Position numbers and translations under genes: made by a program | Assembly: GCF_016658545.1 (NCBI RefSeq) | Contig: NZ_JACVZC010000002.1 | Span: 150,022 to 214,021 of the forward strand | Origin: Pseudomonas sp. S37 | GTDB taxonomy: Bacteria; Pseudomonadota; Gammaproteobacteria; Pseudomonadales; Pseudomonadaceae | Reading direction: 5' to 3' | DNA length: 64,000 nt | In this document: piece after piece, positions 48,759-58,753 of the stretch | How the letters are laid out: every line of letters begins with the position of its first letter | Position numbering within the stretch: the first letter of the stretch is position 1 | The notes under the pieces: generated by a model | The model's input: only the letters and a program-made list of their open reading frames with translations | Database searches by the model: none | Told to the model about the DNA's origin: nothing

Positions 48759-49031
48759 TTATTCGCCTTCGTCGAAGAAGTTGTTGATCAGCTCGACCAG
48801 CGCATCCATGGCATCGGTGTCCTGTTCACCTTCGGTATGCAGGTGCACCTGGGTGCCTTTGCCTGCTGCCAGCATCATCACCGCCATGATGCTCTTGCCA
48901 TCCACCAGTTTGTCCGGCGCGCGACCCACCCGCACCTGGCAGGGGAAGCGGCCGGCCACGCCGACGAACTTGGCTGCCGCCCGGGCATGCAGGCCCAGCT
49001 TGTTGATGATGGTGATTTCGCGGGCGGGCAT
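48759..49031 (-). CDS. ptsO: Nitrogen PTS phosphocarrier NPr
   Basis: A 90-residue HPr-like protein with phosphorylatable His15 (INKLGLHARAAAKF) and a Ser in KSIMAVMML. It relays phosphate from EI-Ntr (PtsP) to PtsN. It is the last gene of rpoN-hpf-ptsN-rapZ-ptsO, 19 bases after rapZ. Confidence 0.95.
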   Translation of the reverse strand: MPAREITIINKLGLHARAAAKFVGVAGRFPCQVRVGRAPDKLVDGKSIMAVMMLAAGKGTQVHLHTEGEQDTDAMDALVELINNFFDEGE

Positions 49032-49050
49032 GGTGGGGCGGATCCTTGGG

Positions 49051-49905
49051 CTAGAGGTCGCGGTGGCGAACCTGGACGTTTTTCAGGGACTGTTGCAGCA
49101 ACTGGCCGAGGCGTTCGGTGATGTACACCGAGCGGTGGTGGCCACCGGTACAGCCAATGGCAATGGTGACGTAGGCGCGGTTGCTGGCGGCGAAGCGGGG
49201 GAGCCATTTGAGCAGGTAGCTGGAAATGTCGTTGAACATGTCTTCGACATCCGGTTGCGTGGCCAGGTAGTCGATCACCGGTTGTTCCAGGCCGGAGTGT
49301 TCACGCAGTTCGGGCTTCCAGTACGGGTTGGGCAGGCAGCGTACATCGAATACCAGGTCGGCATCGACCGGCATCCCGCGCTTGAAACCGAACGACTCGA
49401 CCAGAAACGCGGTGCCGGGCTCGGGCTTGTTGAGCAGGCGCAACTTGATCGAATCACGCAGCTGGTAAAGGTTCAGGCTGGTGGTGTCGATTTTCAGGTC
49501 GGCCAGGTCGGCGATCGGCCCCAGCAGCTCGCTTTCAACACGGATGGCCTCTGCCAGCGAGCGGTCGGCATTGGTCAGCGGGTGGCGGCGGCGGGTTTCC
49601 GAAAAACGCTTGAGCAGGGTGTCTTCATCGGCATCCAGGTACAGCACGTCGCACTTGATGTGGCGGGCGCGGGCCTCCGAGAGCAGCTCGGGGAAGCGCG
49701 ACAGGTGGCTGGGCAGGTTGCGTGCGTCGATCGAGACGGCCACCTTGGGTTGCAGCAGTTCGGTGTTGATCAGCGCATTTTCCGCCAGCTGCGGCAGCAG
49801 CCCGGCGGGCAGGTTGTCAATGCAATAGAAACCATTGTCTTCCAGGACATCGAGGGCGGTGCTCTTGCCGGAGCCGGACCGGCCGCTAACGATGATCAGG
49901 TGCAT
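49051..49905 (-). CDS. rapZ: RNase adaptor / GlcN6P-binding protein RapZ
   Basis: A 284-residue protein with a Walker A motif near the N-terminus ([20 protein letters not shown]) and the C-terminal domain ([33 protein letters not shown]) that binds glucosamine-6-phosphate in E. coli. There RapZ steers RNase E onto the GlmZ sRNA. GlmZ is not known in Pseudomonas, so its task here may differ. It is placed between ptsN (2 bases) and ptsO. Confidence 0.93.
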   Translation of the reverse strand: MHLIIVSGRSGSGKSTALDVLEDNGFYCIDNLPAGLLPQLAENALINTELLQPKVAVSIDARNLPSHLSRFPELLSEARARHIKCDVLYLDADEDTLLKRFSETRRRHPLTNADRSLAEAIRVESELLGPIADLADLKIDTTSLNLYQLRDSIKLRLLNKPEPGTAFLVESFGFKRGMPVDADLVFDVRCLPNPYWKPELREHSGLEQPVIDYLATQPDVEDMFNDISSYLLKWLPRFAASNRAYVTIAIGCTGGHHRSVYITERLGQLLQQSLKNVQVRHRDL

Positions 49906-49907
49906 GT

Positions 49908-50372
49908 TCAGTGCTCGTTCTGTACGTCCAGGACTACCTGGAACAGGGCCTCGTTGCTGGTGGCCGCACGCAGGCGATCACGGACGTCCTTGCGATCGAG
50001 CATGCTGGCAATCTGGCGCAGCAGTTCCAGATGGGCATCGGTGGCGGCTTCAGGCACCAGCAGGACGAACAGCAGGTCTACCGGTGCGCCATCGATGGCA
50101 TCGTAATCGATGGGTGCTTCCAGGTGCAGCAGGGCGCTGACTGGCGCGGAACAGCCTTCAAGCCGGCAGTGCGGAATGGCGATGCCATTGCCAAAACCGG
50201 TCGAACCGAGTTTTTCCCGGGCGACCAGTTTTTCGAAGACGTCTTGCATCTCCAGTTCGGGCACTTGTTCGGCGATGACGGTGGCGACCTTTTCAAGGGC
50301 GCGCTTCTTGCTGCCGCCCGGCACGTTCACGAGGGAACGGCCGGGGGTCAGGATGGTTTCAAGTCGGATCAT
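49908..50372 (-). CDS. ptsN: Nitrogen PTS EIIA-type regulator PtsN
   Basis: A 154-residue EIIA(Ntr) with active-site His68 (NGIAIPHCR). It regulates potassium, carbon and sigma-54-linked processes by its phosphorylation state; in P. putida it influences catabolic promoters. It follows hpf by 12 bases and precedes rapZ by 2, so it belongs to the rpoN operon. Confidence 0.95.
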   Translation of the reverse strand: MIRLETILTPGRSLVNVPGGSKKRALEKVATVIAEQVPELEMQDVFEKLVAREKLGSTGFGNGIAIPHCRLEGCSAPVSALLHLEAPIDYDAIDGAPVDLLFVLLVPEAATDAHLELLRQIASMLDRKDVRDRLRAATSNEALFQVVLDVQNEH

Positions 50373-50384
50373 GGATGAGGGGGA

Positions 50385-50693
50385 TCAGCGGGCAGCTGCA
50401 CCTTGCAGCAGGCTTTGCTGTTTTTCCTTGTGTTTTTTCAGTTGGCGGTCGAGCTTGTCGGCCAAGGCGTCGATCGCTGCATACATGTCTTCGTGTTCGG
50501 CGTTGGCTACCACTTCGCCGCCGGGAATCTGCAGGGTCGCCTCGACCTTCTGTTGCAGCTTCTCGACCTTCATGATGACCTGCACGTTGGTGATCTTGTC
50601 GAAGTGACTCTCCACGCGGGCGAGCTTTTCAAGCACGTAATCGCGCAGTGGCTGGGTGACTTCTACATGCTGTCCACTGATATTGACTTGCAT
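50385..50693 (-). CDS. hpf: Hibernation promoting factor
   Basis: A 102-residue short-form HPF (MQVNISGQHVEVTQPLRDYV) with the alternating basic and acidic surface of the S30AE family. It binds the 30S subunit in stationary phase and helps make 100S dimers. AGGAG precedes the ATG; the longer frame upstream reads through the intergenic region. It is transcribed after rpoN, with a gap of 79 bases. Confidence 0.94.
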   Translation of the reverse strand: MQVNISGQHVEVTQPLRDYVLEKLARVESHFDKITNVQVIMKVEKLQQKVEATLQIPGGEVVANAEHEDMYAAIDALADKLDRQLKKHKEKQQSLLQGAAAR

Positions 50694-50772
50694 ACAGCTT
50701 CTCCTTTGTTGCCCGTGCATAAAGAGGCAGGTCTTGCACCTGCCCCACAAACGCTGTGGCACATCTCAGGGG

Positions 50773-52266
50773 CTACATCAGTCGCTTGCGCTCGCTCGAC
50801 GGTGCGATGCCGAGGGACTCGCGGTACTTGGCGACGGTGCGACGGGCTACCTGGATGCCTTGTGCCTCCAGTAAACCAGCGATCTTGCTGTCACTCAATG
50901 GCTTTTTCTGATTTTCCGCTGCAACCAGTTTCTTGATGATCGCGCGGATCGCCGTAGACGAGCATTCTCCGCCTTCGGAGGTGCTGACGTGGCTGGAGAA
51001 AAAGTATTTCAGTTCGTAGATGCCACGCGGCGTGTGCATGTATTTTTGCGTGGTTACCCGCGAAATGGTCGACTCGTGCATGCCTACCGCTTCGGCAATG
51101 TCATGCAGTACCAGCGGCTTCATTGCTTCGTCGCCATGGTCGAGGAAGCCGCGCTGGTGCTCGACGATCTGCGTGGCGACCTTCATCAGGGTTTCGTTAC
51201 GGCTTTGCAGGCTTTTGATGAACCAGCGCGCTTCCTGTAGCTGGTTACGCATGAAGGTGTTGTCGGCGCTGGTGTCGGCGCGACGCACGAAACCGGCGTA
51301 CTGCGGGTTGACGCGCAGGCGCGGGATGGCTTCCTGGTTCAGCTCCACCAGCCAGCGCTCGCTATCCTTGCGCACGATGACGTCAGGCACCACGTACTCG
51401 GGTTCGCTGGATTCGATCTGTGAGCCGGGCCGAGGGTTGAGGCTTTGCACCAGTTCGATGACCTGACGCAACTCGTCTTCCTTGATTTTCATGCGGCGCA
51501 TCAGCTGGCTGTAGTCGCGGCTGCCGAGCAAATCGATGAAATCGCTGACCAGGCGCTTGGCCTCGGCCATCCACGGGGTGCTGGCGGGCAGCTGGCGCAG
51601 TTGCAGCAACAGGCATTCGCCGAGGGTGCGGGCACCGACACCGGCCGGTTCGAACTGCTGGATGCGGTGCAGTACTGCCTCGACCTCGTCCAGCTCGATA
51701 TCCAGCTCCGGGTCGAAGCCGGCGCAGATTTCCTCGAGGGTGTCTTCGAGGTAGCCCTGGCCGTTGATGCTGTCGATCAGGGTGACGGCGATCAGGCGGT
51801 CGGTGTCGGACATCGGCGCCAGGTTCAGCTGCCACAGCAGATGGCTTTGCAGGCTTTCGCCGGCCGATGTGCGGGTGGTGAAGTCCCACTCGTCGTCATC
51901 GTTGCTCGGCAGGCTGCTGGCGCTGGTCTGGTAGATGTCTTCCCAGGCGGTATCGACCGGAAGCTCGTTGGGGATGCGCTCGCTCCATTCACCGTCTTCC
52001 AGGTTGTCGGCACTGGCAGTGCTTTCCTGGAAGCTGTTGTCCTGGACTTCGGCGGCCGGCTTGTTCTCGGCGTTGTCCGCCATCGGGTCGCTGTTGTCGA
52101 AGTCGTCGCCGTCTTCCTGACGTTCGAGCATCGGGTTCGACTCCAGCGCTTCCTGGATTTCCTGTTGGAGGTCCAGGGTGGAAAGCTGGAGCAGGCGGAT
52201 GGCCTGTTGCAACTGCGGTGTCATCGTCAGTTGCTGGCCCATTTTTAGGACGAGCGATGGTTTCAT
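50773..52266 (-). CDS. rpoN: RNA polymerase sigma-54 factor RpoN
   Basis: A 497-residue sigma-54. Region I is the Gln/Leu-rich N-terminus ([20 protein letters not shown]) that contacts activators, region II is acidic (about 59-125), and region III contains the core-binding domain and HTH ([18 protein letters not shown]). The RpoN box at 474-483 is [10 protein letters not shown], identical to the consensus. It directs nitrogen, flagellar and catabolic genes via bacterial enhancer-binding proteins. A promoter lies at 52360-52389, and lptB is the previous gene. Confidence 0.98.
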
Positions 52267-52359
52267 GGCTGGGGCTTAATACCTTGTTCGCCGGCGCGCA
52301 TGCGCCATCCACTACACGAGGGCGCCGAAGCGCCAGATCAAGCAAGTTTTATGCCTTAA

Positions 52360-52389
52360 ATTGTAGCGTTTGCCTAGAGTACGTAACAA
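52360..52389 (-). promoter_or_regulatory. Candidate promoter of rpoN
   Basis: On the minus strand, TTGTTA, 18 bases, TACAAT. It lies about 95 bases before the rpoN ATG in the lptB-rpoN gap (52267-52441), so rpoN is not only read through from lptB. A GGCGCTTCGGCGCC hairpin lies in the leader (52321-52334). Confidence 0.6.
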
Positions 52390-52441
52390 CTTTACCCCCT
52401 GGTGTCGGGGCTTTTAGCCAGTACTCCAGGCGCGTGCCGGG

Positions 52442-53167
52442 TCAGAGCCGGAACTCGTGACCCAGGTAAACCTCTTTGACCAGTTCGTTAGCCAGAATGG
52501 TTTCGGCGTCACCTTCGGCGATCAGCCGGCCATCGTTGACGATGTAGGCGGTTTCGCAGATATCCAGGGTCTCGCGCACGTTGTGGTCGGTGATCAGTAC
52601 GCCGATACCCTTGGCCTTGAGGTGGTGGATGATCTGCTTGATGTCACCGACCGAGATCGGGTCGACACCGGCAAACGGTTCGTCCAGCAGGATGAACTTG
52701 GGTGCGGTCGCCAGGGCGCGGGCAATCTCGACGCGGCGGCGTTCGCCACCGGACAGGCTCATGCCAAGGTTGTCGCGGATATGGCTGATGTGGAACTCCT
52801 GCAGCAGGCTTTCCAGTTCCTTGCGCCGGCCGTCGCGGTCGAGCTCCTTGCGGGTCTCGAGGATGGCCATGATGTTGTCGGCCACCGACAGCTTGCGAAA
52901 GATCGAGGCTTCCTGCGGCAGGTAGCCGATACCGGCGCGGGCGCGGCCATGCATGGGCTGGTGGCTGACGTCGAGGTTGTCGATCAGTACGCGACCCTGC
53001 TCGGCCTGGACCAGGCCGACGATCATGTAGAAGCAGGTTGTCTTGCCGGCACCGTTGGGGCCAAGCAAGCCGACGATCTGGCCGCTGTCGATCGACAGGC
53101 TGACATCACGCACGACCTGGCGCCCTTTGTAGCTTTTGGCCAGGTGCTGGGCTTTGAGGGTTGCCAT
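52442..53167 (-). CDS. lptB: LPS export ABC transporter ATPase LptB
   Basis: A 241-residue ATPase. Walker [10 protein letters not shown] is at 36-44, the signature is [15 protein letters not shown] and Walker B is [13 protein letters not shown]. With LptF/LptG it extracts lipopolysaccharide from the inner membrane. Its ATG directly abuts the lptA stop, so it is the last gene of kdsD-kdsC-lptC-lptA-lptB. Confidence 0.97.
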   Translation of the reverse strand: MATLKAQHLAKSYKGRQVVRDVSLSIDSGQIVGLLGPNGAGKTTCFYMIVGLVQAEQGRVLIDNLDVSHQPMHGRARAGIGYLPQEASIFRKLSVADNIMAILETRKELDRDGRRKELESLLQEFHISHIRDNLGMSLSGGERRRVEIARALATAPKFILLDEPFAGVDPISVGDIKQIIHHLKAKGIGVLITDHNVRETLDICETAYIVNDGRLIAEGDAETILANELVKEVYLGHEFRL

Positions 53168-53692
53168 TTACTCGGCCTTCTTCTTGGGCTGGATCACCAT
53201 GTCGATACGCTGACGTGGCTGGGTCACGTTGCCACCACGGCCGGCGGTTGCCACCTGCGACTTGGTGTTGTAGACGATCTTCTCGCCTTCGGTGGTGTTG
53301 CCCTCGTTCTCGACCTTGGCGCGGTCGGTGAGGATCACGGTGTCTTTCTGCGCCTGGTACTGGATGGTCACGGCCCAGCCTTTCATCTTGTCGGGCTTGG
53401 CGGCGCTCTGCTGCTGCTCGAAGTAGGCCAGGTTGCCAACCGAGGTGACCACGTCGATGTCGCCGTTGGCGGCGCGGGTCATGGTCACGGTGTTGCCTTT
53501 GATCATCATCGAGCCTTGGGTGATGATCACGTCACCGGTGTAGGTCGCGACACCCTGCTTGTCGTCCAGATGCGCGTTGTCGGCCTGGATGCGGATCGGC
53601 TGGTCACGGTCATTCGGCAGGGCGAAGGCGCTCGCGCTTCCCAGTGCTGCGCTCAGGCTGAGCAAAAGGGGGAGGGTTTTAACGAGCCTCAT
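53168..53692 (-). CDS. lptA: LPS periplasmic bridge protein LptA (LptH in Pseudomonas)
   Basis: A 174-residue periplasmic protein with a signal peptide (MRLVKTLPLLLSLSAALGSA) and the OstA beta-jellyroll domain (YTGDVIITQGSMMIKGNTVT). Copies stack end to end to carry LPS across the periplasm from LptC to LptDE. It overlaps lptC by 14 bases and touches lptB. In P. aeruginosa it is named LptH. Confidence 0.94.
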   Translation of the reverse strand: MRLVKTLPLLLSLSAALGSASAFALPNDRDQPIRIQADNAHLDDKQGVATYTGDVIITQGSMMIKGNTVTMTRAANGDIDVVTSVGNLAYFEQQQSAAKPDKMKGWAVTIQYQAQKDTVILTDRAKVENEGNTTEGEKIVYNTKSQVATAGRGGNVTQPRQRIDMVIQPKKKAE

Positions 53693-54251
53693 ACTGTCCT
53701 CTTACGTTAGAGAGCAAGTCCATCTTGCCTTCTTTCAAATACGCTTTCATGCCCTTGCCCGTGGTTGTGCCACCGGCGCCGTCGATTCTAACGGCTTGCT
53801 CGGTCTGCGCATATTGCTTCTGCGGGAATACGGTCATGCGTGAGCTGGTGATAATGGTATCGCGCTGCTTTTCGTCGGTGCGGGCAACGCGTACCTGGTT
53901 GATCAGTTCGACTTCGCTGCCGTCCGGGCTTACCTCGGCGCGCTCGCTCTGGACGTGCCAGGGGTACTCGGTGCCGCGGTACATGTGCAGGTTCGGCGTG
54001 GTCACCAGGGTCACTTCAGTGGCCTTCAGGTGCTCGACCTTGTCAGCGGTCATTTCGTACTGCAGCTTGCCGTCCGGCAAGAACTGCACGCTATGCGCGT
54101 TGATCGCATAGTAGTCGATGGCGCTTTCATCGACCTGCGCCACAGGCTGGTCGAGGAAACTTTCCGGGCTGACATTCCAGTAGCCGATGGCTGCGAGCAC
54201 GGCGGCGATGACCGCCAGCAGCGCGATATTGCGGACTTTCTTGCTGAACAT
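53679..54251 (-). CDS. lptC: LPS export protein LptC
   Basis: A 190-residue bitopic protein with an N-terminal helix (NIALLAVIAAVLAAIGYW) and a periplasmic jellyroll (DYYAINAHSVQFLPDGKLQY). It receives LPS from LptBFG and passes it to LptA. It lies 8 bases downstream of kdsC and overlaps lptA by 14 bases. Confidence 0.94.
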   Translation of the reverse strand: MFSKKVRNIALLAVIAAVLAAIGYWNVSPESFLDQPVAQVDESAIDYYAINAHSVQFLPDGKLQYEMTADKVEHLKATEVTLVTTPNLHMYRGTEYPWHVQSERAEVSPDGSEVELINQVRVARTDEKQRDTIITSSRMTVFPQKQYAQTEQAVRIDGAGGTTTGKGMKAYLKEGKMDLLSNVRGQYEAR

Positions 54252-54259
54252 GGGCAGCC

Positions 54260-54784
54260 TTACAGGTAGTTGGCGTTGGCAGAATCCAGGGTGCCCTGGG
54301 CCTGCATGATCAGTTCGCAGAATTCGCGGGCAGCGCCTTCGCCGCCACGTGCCTGGGTCACGCCATGGGCGTGCTGGCGAACGAAGGGCGCGGCATTGGC
54401 CACTGCCATGCCCAGGCCGACCCGGCGAATCACCGGCAGGTCTGGCAGGTCGTCGCCAAGGTAGGCGACTTGTTCATAGCTTAGGCCGAGTTCAGCGAGC
54501 AGGCCGTCAAGCACCACCAATTTGTCTTCGCGGCCCTGATAAAGGTGCGGGATGCCGAGGTTTCTGGCCCGGCGTTCGACCACCGGGGTCTTGCGCCCGC
54601 TGATGATCGCGGTGGTCACGCCCGATGCCATGAGCATCTTGATGCCCTGGCCGTCGAGGGTGTTGAAGGTCTTGAACTCGCTGCCGTCTTCAAGGAAGTA
54701 CAGGCGGCCATCGGTCAGGACGCCGTCGACATCGAACACCGCCAGTTTGATGGCCTTGCCACGTTGCATGAGGTTCTGGCTCAT
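54260..54784 (-). CDS. kdsC: KDO-8-phosphate phosphatase KdsC
   Basis: A 174-residue HAD phosphatase that removes phosphate from Kdo-8-phosphate. Motif I DVDGVLTDG carries the catalytic Asp18 and Asp20, with ISGRKTP (motif II) and GDDLPDL (motif IV). ATG 54784 overlaps the kdsD stop region and has GGAG seven bases upstream. Confidence 0.95.
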   Translation of the reverse strand: MSQNLMQRGKAIKLAVFDVDGVLTDGRLYFLEDGSEFKTFNTLDGQGIKMLMASGVTTAIISGRKTPVVERRARNLGIPHLYQGREDKLVVLDGLLAELGLSYEQVAYLGDDLPDLPVIRRVGLGMAVANAAPFVRQHAHGVTQARGGEGAAREFCELIMQAQGTLDSANANYL

Positions 54785-55758
54785 CACATTACTCCGGCAC
54801 GCAACAGGTCGTGCATGTTCAGGGCGCCGGTTGGCCGGTCTTCCTGGTCGACGACCACCAGTGCGTTGATCTTGTGGTCTTCCATGATTTTCAGGGCCTC
54901 GGCGGCGAGCATCTCGGCGCGGGCAGTCTTGCCGTGTACGGTCATCACCTGGTCGATCAGCGTGGTGTGCACGTCGATGTTGCGGTCCAGGCTGCGGCGC
55001 AGGTCGCCGTCGGTGAAAATCCCGGCCAGCTTGCCATCCGCTTCGAGGACGGCGGTCATGCCCAGGCCCTTGCGTGACATTTCCAGCAGTGCGTCCTTGA
55101 GCAGCGTGCCGCGCAGCACCTTGGGCAACTCGTCGCCGGCATGCATGACATGCTCGACCTTCAGCAGCAGGCGCCGCCCAAGTGCACCGCCCGGGTGCGA
55201 AAAGGCGAAGTCTTCGGCCGTGAAGCCGCGGGCTTCGAGCAGGGCAATGGCCAGCGCGTCACCCAGCGCCAGAGCTGCGGTGGTCGAGGAGGTGGGGGCA
55301 AGGTTCAGCGGGCAAGCCTCCTGTGCGACCCGGGCATCGAGGTTGACCTCTGCCGCCTGGGCCAGGGTGGAATCCGGGTTGCCGGTGAGGCTGATGAGCG
55401 TGATGCCCAGGCGCTTGATCAACGGCAGCAGCGTGACGATCTCGGCCGTGCTGCCCGAGTTGGACAGCGCCAGGATGATATCGTTGCGGGTGATCATGCC
55501 CATGTCGCCATGGCTGGCTTCGGCCGGGTGCACGAAGAATGCCGGTGTGCCGGTGCTGGCCAGGGTGGCGGCGATCTTGTTGCCGATATGCCCGGACTTG
55601 CCCATGCCGAGCACGATCACCCGGCCCTGGCTGGCCAGGATCAGTTTGCAGGCTTTGACAAAATGCTTGTCGATGCGCGCCAGCAGGCCCTCGACGGCCT
55701 CGAGTTCCAGGCGCACGGTGCGCTGCGCGGATTGAATCAGCTCGCTGGATTGGCTCAT
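54784..55758 (-). CDS. kdsD: Arabinose-5-phosphate isomerase KdsD
   Basis: A 324-residue isomerase that makes arabinose-5-phosphate from ribulose-5-phosphate, the first step toward Kdo. The SIS domain (GMGKSGHIGNKIAATL, ALSNSGSTAEIV) fills residues about 40-185, and two CBS domains follow (about 205-320). It is the first gene of the minus-strand LPS operon and divergent from mlaF. Confidence 0.96.
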   Translation of the reverse strand: MSQSSELIQSAQRTVRLELEAVEGLLARIDKHFVKACKLILASQGRVIVLGMGKSGHIGNKIAATLASTGTPAFFVHPAEASHGDMGMITRNDIILALSNSGSTAEIVTLLPLIKRLGITLISLTGNPDSTLAQAAEVNLDARVAQEACPLNLAPTSSTTAALALGDALAIALLEARGFTAEDFAFSHPGGALGRRLLLKVEHVMHAGDELPKVLRGTLLKDALLEMSRKGLGMTAVLEADGKLAGIFTDGDLRRSLDRNIDVHTTLIDQVMTVHGKTARAEMLAAEALKIMEDHKINALVVVDQEDRPTGALNMHDLLRAGVM

Positions 55759-56004
55759 GTCGATAAAGCAATGCCTGATGAAAAGGCGGCGATTATAGCC
55801 GCAATGAAAGAAACCCTCACCTTTTCCATTAGCCTCGCAATGCCCCCAATGCCTGTCTCAGAGCTGAACGAAGCCTGCATGGCCTTGGGGAGGCGTGCTG
55901 AGCGGTGCTATAGTTCGCCGCTATTCGGCCTGCCTGGGGCGTGTGTGCCTTCCGGATGGAGGCCGGCGTCCATAAGGACGAGGCTGCATTAGCAAGGAGT
56001 CTAG
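55759..56004. other. Divergent promoter region kdsD / mlaF
   Basis: These 246 bases drive two opposite operons. On the plus strand, TTGGGG (55885), 18 bases and TATAGT (55909-55914) form a weak mla promoter. I could not place the kdsD promoter, and I see no convincing operator. No gene is present. Confidence 0.5.
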
Positions 56005-56814
56005 ATGAGTGTGGATAGCGCCTACGCGGTCGAGTTGAAGGGGGTAACCTTCAAACGCGGTTCGCGCAGCATTTTCAGCAACGTCGACATTCGCATCCCG
56101 CGCGGCAAGGTCACCGGCATCATGGGGCCATCGGGTTGCGGCAAGACCACGTTGCTCCGCCTGATGGGTGCGCAGTTGCGCCCCACCAGCGGTGAGGTAT
56201 GGGTTGCCGGCCAGAACCTGCCGACGCTGTCGCGCAGTGACCTGTTCGATGCCCGCAAGCAGATGGGGGTGCTGTTCCAGAGCGGCGCGCTGTTCACCGA
56301 CCTCGATGTGTTCGAGAACGTCGCTTTCCCGCTGCGCGTGCATACCCAGCTGTCGGATGAAATGATTCGTGACATCGTGTTGATGAAGTTGCAGGCCGTG
56401 GGCCTGCGCGGTGCTATCGACCTGATGCCCGACGAGCTGTCCGGTGGCATGAAGCGCCGCGTGGCGCTGGCACGGGCAATTGCGCTTGACCCGCAGATCC
56501 TCATGTACGACGAACCGTTCGTCGGCCAGGACCCGATCGCCATGGGGGTGCTGGTACGCCTGATCCGTCTGCTCAACGATGCCCTGGGTATCACCAGCAT
56601 CGTGGTTTCCCATGACCTGGCAGAAACCGCCAGCATCGCCGACTACATCTACGTGGTAGGTGACGGCCAGGTGCTGGGCCAGGGCACGCCCGATGAGCTG
56701 ATGGGCTCGGACAACCCACGGATTCGCCAGTTCATGAAGGGCGACCCGGATGGCCCGGTACCCTTCCACTTTCCCGCGCCTGATTACCGCGCCGACCTGC
56801 TGGGGGCGCGTTGA
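56005..56814 (+). CDS. mlaF: Phospholipid ABC transporter ATPase MlaF
   Basis: A 269-residue ATPase (also ttg2A). Walker [10 protein letters not shown] is at 41-49, the signature is [15 protein letters not shown] and Walker B is [13 protein letters not shown]. It powers the Mla complex that keeps outer-membrane lipid asymmetry and affects solvent tolerance in P. putida. It is the first gene of mlaFEDCB; the mlaE start overlaps its stop. Confidence 0.96.
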   Translation: MSVDSAYAVELKGVTFKRGSRSIFSNVDIRIPRGKVTGIMGPSGCGKTTLLRLMGAQLRPTSGEVWVAGQNLPTLSRSDLFDARKQMGVLFQSGALFTDLDVFENVAFPLRVHTQLSDEMIRDIVLMKLQAVGLRGAIDLMPDELSGGMKRRVALARAIALDPQILMYDEPFVGQDPIAMGVLVRLIRLLNDALGITSIVVSHDLAETASIADYIYVVGDGQVLGQGTPDELMGSDNPRIRQFMKGDPDGPVPFHFPAPDYRADLLGAR

Positions 56815-57611
56815 TGCGCAGAAAATCCTTACTCGAACGCGTCCGCCTGCTGGGCCGTTCGGCCATCGACGTGCTGGCGGTGCTGGGTCGTTCCTGCCTG
56901 TTCCTGTTCCATGCGCTGGTCGGTCGCGGTGGCATTGGCGGCGGCTTCCAGCTGCTGACCAAGCAGCTGTACTCGGTAGGTGTGCTGTCGCTGGCAATCG
57001 TTGTCGTGTCCGGGGTGTTCATCGGCATGGTGCTGGCGCTGCAGGGCTACAGCATCCTGACCAAGTACGGTTCCGAGCAGGCAGTAGGGCAGATGGTTGC
57101 CCTGACCCTGCTGCGTGAGCTTGGCCCGGTGGTGACGGCGTTGCTGTTCGCCGGCCGTGCCGGTTCTGCGCTGACTGCCGAAATCGGCAACATGAAATCC
57201 ACCGAGCAGCTGTCGAGCCTGGAAATGATCGGCGTCGACCCGCTCAAGTACATCGTTGCGCCACGCCTGTGGGCCGGTTTCATCTCGCTGCCGCTGCTGG
57301 CGCTGATTTTCAGCGTGGTCGGTATCTGGGGGGGCTCTTGGGTCGCAGTGGACTGGCTGGGCGTTTACGAAGGCTCGTTCTGGGCCAACATGCAGAACAG
57401 TGTTTCTTTCACTGACGACGTGCTCAATGGGCTGATCAAGAGCCTGGTGTTCGCTTTCGTCTCGACCTGGATTGCCGTATTCCAGGGGTACGACTGTGAG
57501 CCCACCTCAGAAGGGATCAGCCGTGCCACCACCAAGACCGTGGTCTATGCCTCGTTGGCAGTGCTGGGTCTGGACTTTATTCTGACCGCCTTGATGTTTG
57601 GAGATTTCTGA
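56814..57611 (+). CDS. mlaE: Phospholipid ABC transporter permease MlaE
   Basis: A 265-residue permease (ttg2B) with about five helices and the MlaE family core ([39 protein letters not shown]). It holds the lipid path between two copies of MlaF and the MlaD hexamer. ATG 56814 overlaps the mlaF stop, and its own stop overlaps the mlaD start. Confidence 0.96.
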   Translation: MRRKSLLERVRLLGRSAIDVLAVLGRSCLFLFHALVGRGGIGGGFQLLTKQLYSVGVLSLAIVVVSGVFIGMVLALQGYSILTKYGSEQAVGQMVALTLLRELGPVVTALLFAGRAGSALTAEIGNMKSTEQLSSLEMIGVDPLKYIVAPRLWAGFISLPLLALIFSVVGIWGGSWVAVDWLGVYEGSFWANMQNSVSFTDDVLNGLIKSLVFAFVSTWIAVFQGYDCEPTSEGISRATTKTVVYASLAVLGLDFILTALMFGDF

Positions 57612-58096
57612 TGCAAAACCGCACCCTGGAAATCGGTGTCGGCCTGTTCCTCCTGGCCGGGATCCTGGCGCTGCTGCTGCTGGCCCTGCGTGTCAGCGGG
57701 CTGTCGGCCAGCCCGAGCAGCGATACCTATAAAGTTTATGCCTACTTCGACAATATCGCCGGTTTGACGGTCAGAGCTAAAGTGACCATGGCCGGTGTGA
57801 CCATCGGCAAGGTCACCGCCATCGATCTGGACCGTGATTCCTACACCGGTCGGGTGACGTTGCAGCTGGACAAGTCGGTGGACAACCTGCCGACCGACTC
57901 CACGGCCTCGATCCTGACCGCCGGTTTGCTTGGCGAGAAGTACATCGGCATCAGCGTGGGCGGTGAAGAAGAGGTGCTCAAGGAGGGTGCGACCATCCAT
58001 GACACCCAGTCGGCACTGGTGCTGGAAGATCTGATTGGCAAGTTCCTGCTCAACTCCGTTGGCAAGGAACCGAAAGAAGCGCAACCGGCTAATTAA
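57611..58096 (+). CDS. mlaD: MCE-domain substrate-binding protein MlaD
   Basis: A 161-residue MCE protein (ttg2C) with one N-terminal helix (TLEIGVGLFLLAGILALLLL) and one MCE domain (YKVYAYFDNIAGLTVRAKVT, GEKYIGISVGG). It forms a hexameric ring that holds lipid between MlaC and MlaE. Confidence 0.95.
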   Translation: MQNRTLEIGVGLFLLAGILALLLLALRVSGLSASPSSDTYKVYAYFDNIAGLTVRAKVTMAGVTIGKVTAIDLDRDSYTGRVTLQLDKSVDNLPTDSTASILTAGLLGEKYIGISVGGEEEVLKEGATIHDTQSALVLEDLIGKFLLNSVGKEPKEAQPAN

Positions 58097-58105
58097 GGAG
58101 TTTCC

Positions 58106-58753
58106 ATGATTTCGATCCTGCGACGTGGCCTGCTGGTTCTGCTGGCGGCTTTCCCCTTGATGGCACTGGCCGCGCAGTCGCCGCACGACGTGGTGCAGAG
58201 CACCACCACCGAGCTGTTGGGTGAGCTCAAGGCCAACAAGGAACAGTACAAGGCCAACCCGCAAGCGTTCTACGACACCCTTGACCGGATCCTCGCGCCG
58301 GTGGTCGATGCCGACGGTATTTCCAGAAGCATCATGACCGTCAAGTACTCGCGCAAGGCCACGCCCGAGCAGATGCAGCGCTTCCAGGAAAACTTCAAGC
58401 GCAGCCTGTTCCAGTTCTACGGTAACGCGCTGCTGGAGTACAACAACCAGGGCATCACCGTCGACCCGGCCAAGGCCGATGACGGCAAGCGCGCCTCCGT
58501 AGGCATGAAGGTCACCGGCAACAATGGCGCCGTGTACCCGGTGCAGTACACCCTGGAAAACCTGGGTGGCGAATGGAAAGTGCGTAACGTGATCGTCAAC
58601 GGCATCAACATCGGCAAGCTGTTCCGCGACCAGTTCGCCGATGCCATGCAGCGCAACGGCAACAACCTGGACAAGACCATCGACGGCTGGGCCGGCGAAG
58701 TGGCCAAGGCCAAGCAGGCTGCCGACAGCTCGCCAGAGAAGACCGTCAAATGA
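58106..58753 (+). CDS. mlaC: Periplasmic phospholipid shuttle MlaC
   Basis: A 215-residue periplasmic protein (ttg2D) with a signal peptide (ISILRRGLLVLLAAFPLMALA) and the Tol-Pal-linked MlaC fold (SIMTVKYSRKATPEQMQRFQ). It carries phospholipids between the outer-membrane MlaA and the MlaFEDB complex. mlaA is not in this window. Its stop overlaps the mlaB start. Confidence 0.94.
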   Translation: MISILRRGLLVLLAAFPLMALAAQSPHDVVQSTTTELLGELKANKEQYKANPQAFYDTLDRILAPVVDADGISRSIMTVKYSRKATPEQMQRFQENFKRSLFQFYGNALLEYNNQGITVDPAKADDGKRASVGMKVTGNNGAVYPVQYTLENLGGEWKVRNVIVNGINIGKLFRDQFADAMQRNGNNLDKTIDGWAGEVAKAKQAADSSPEKTVK

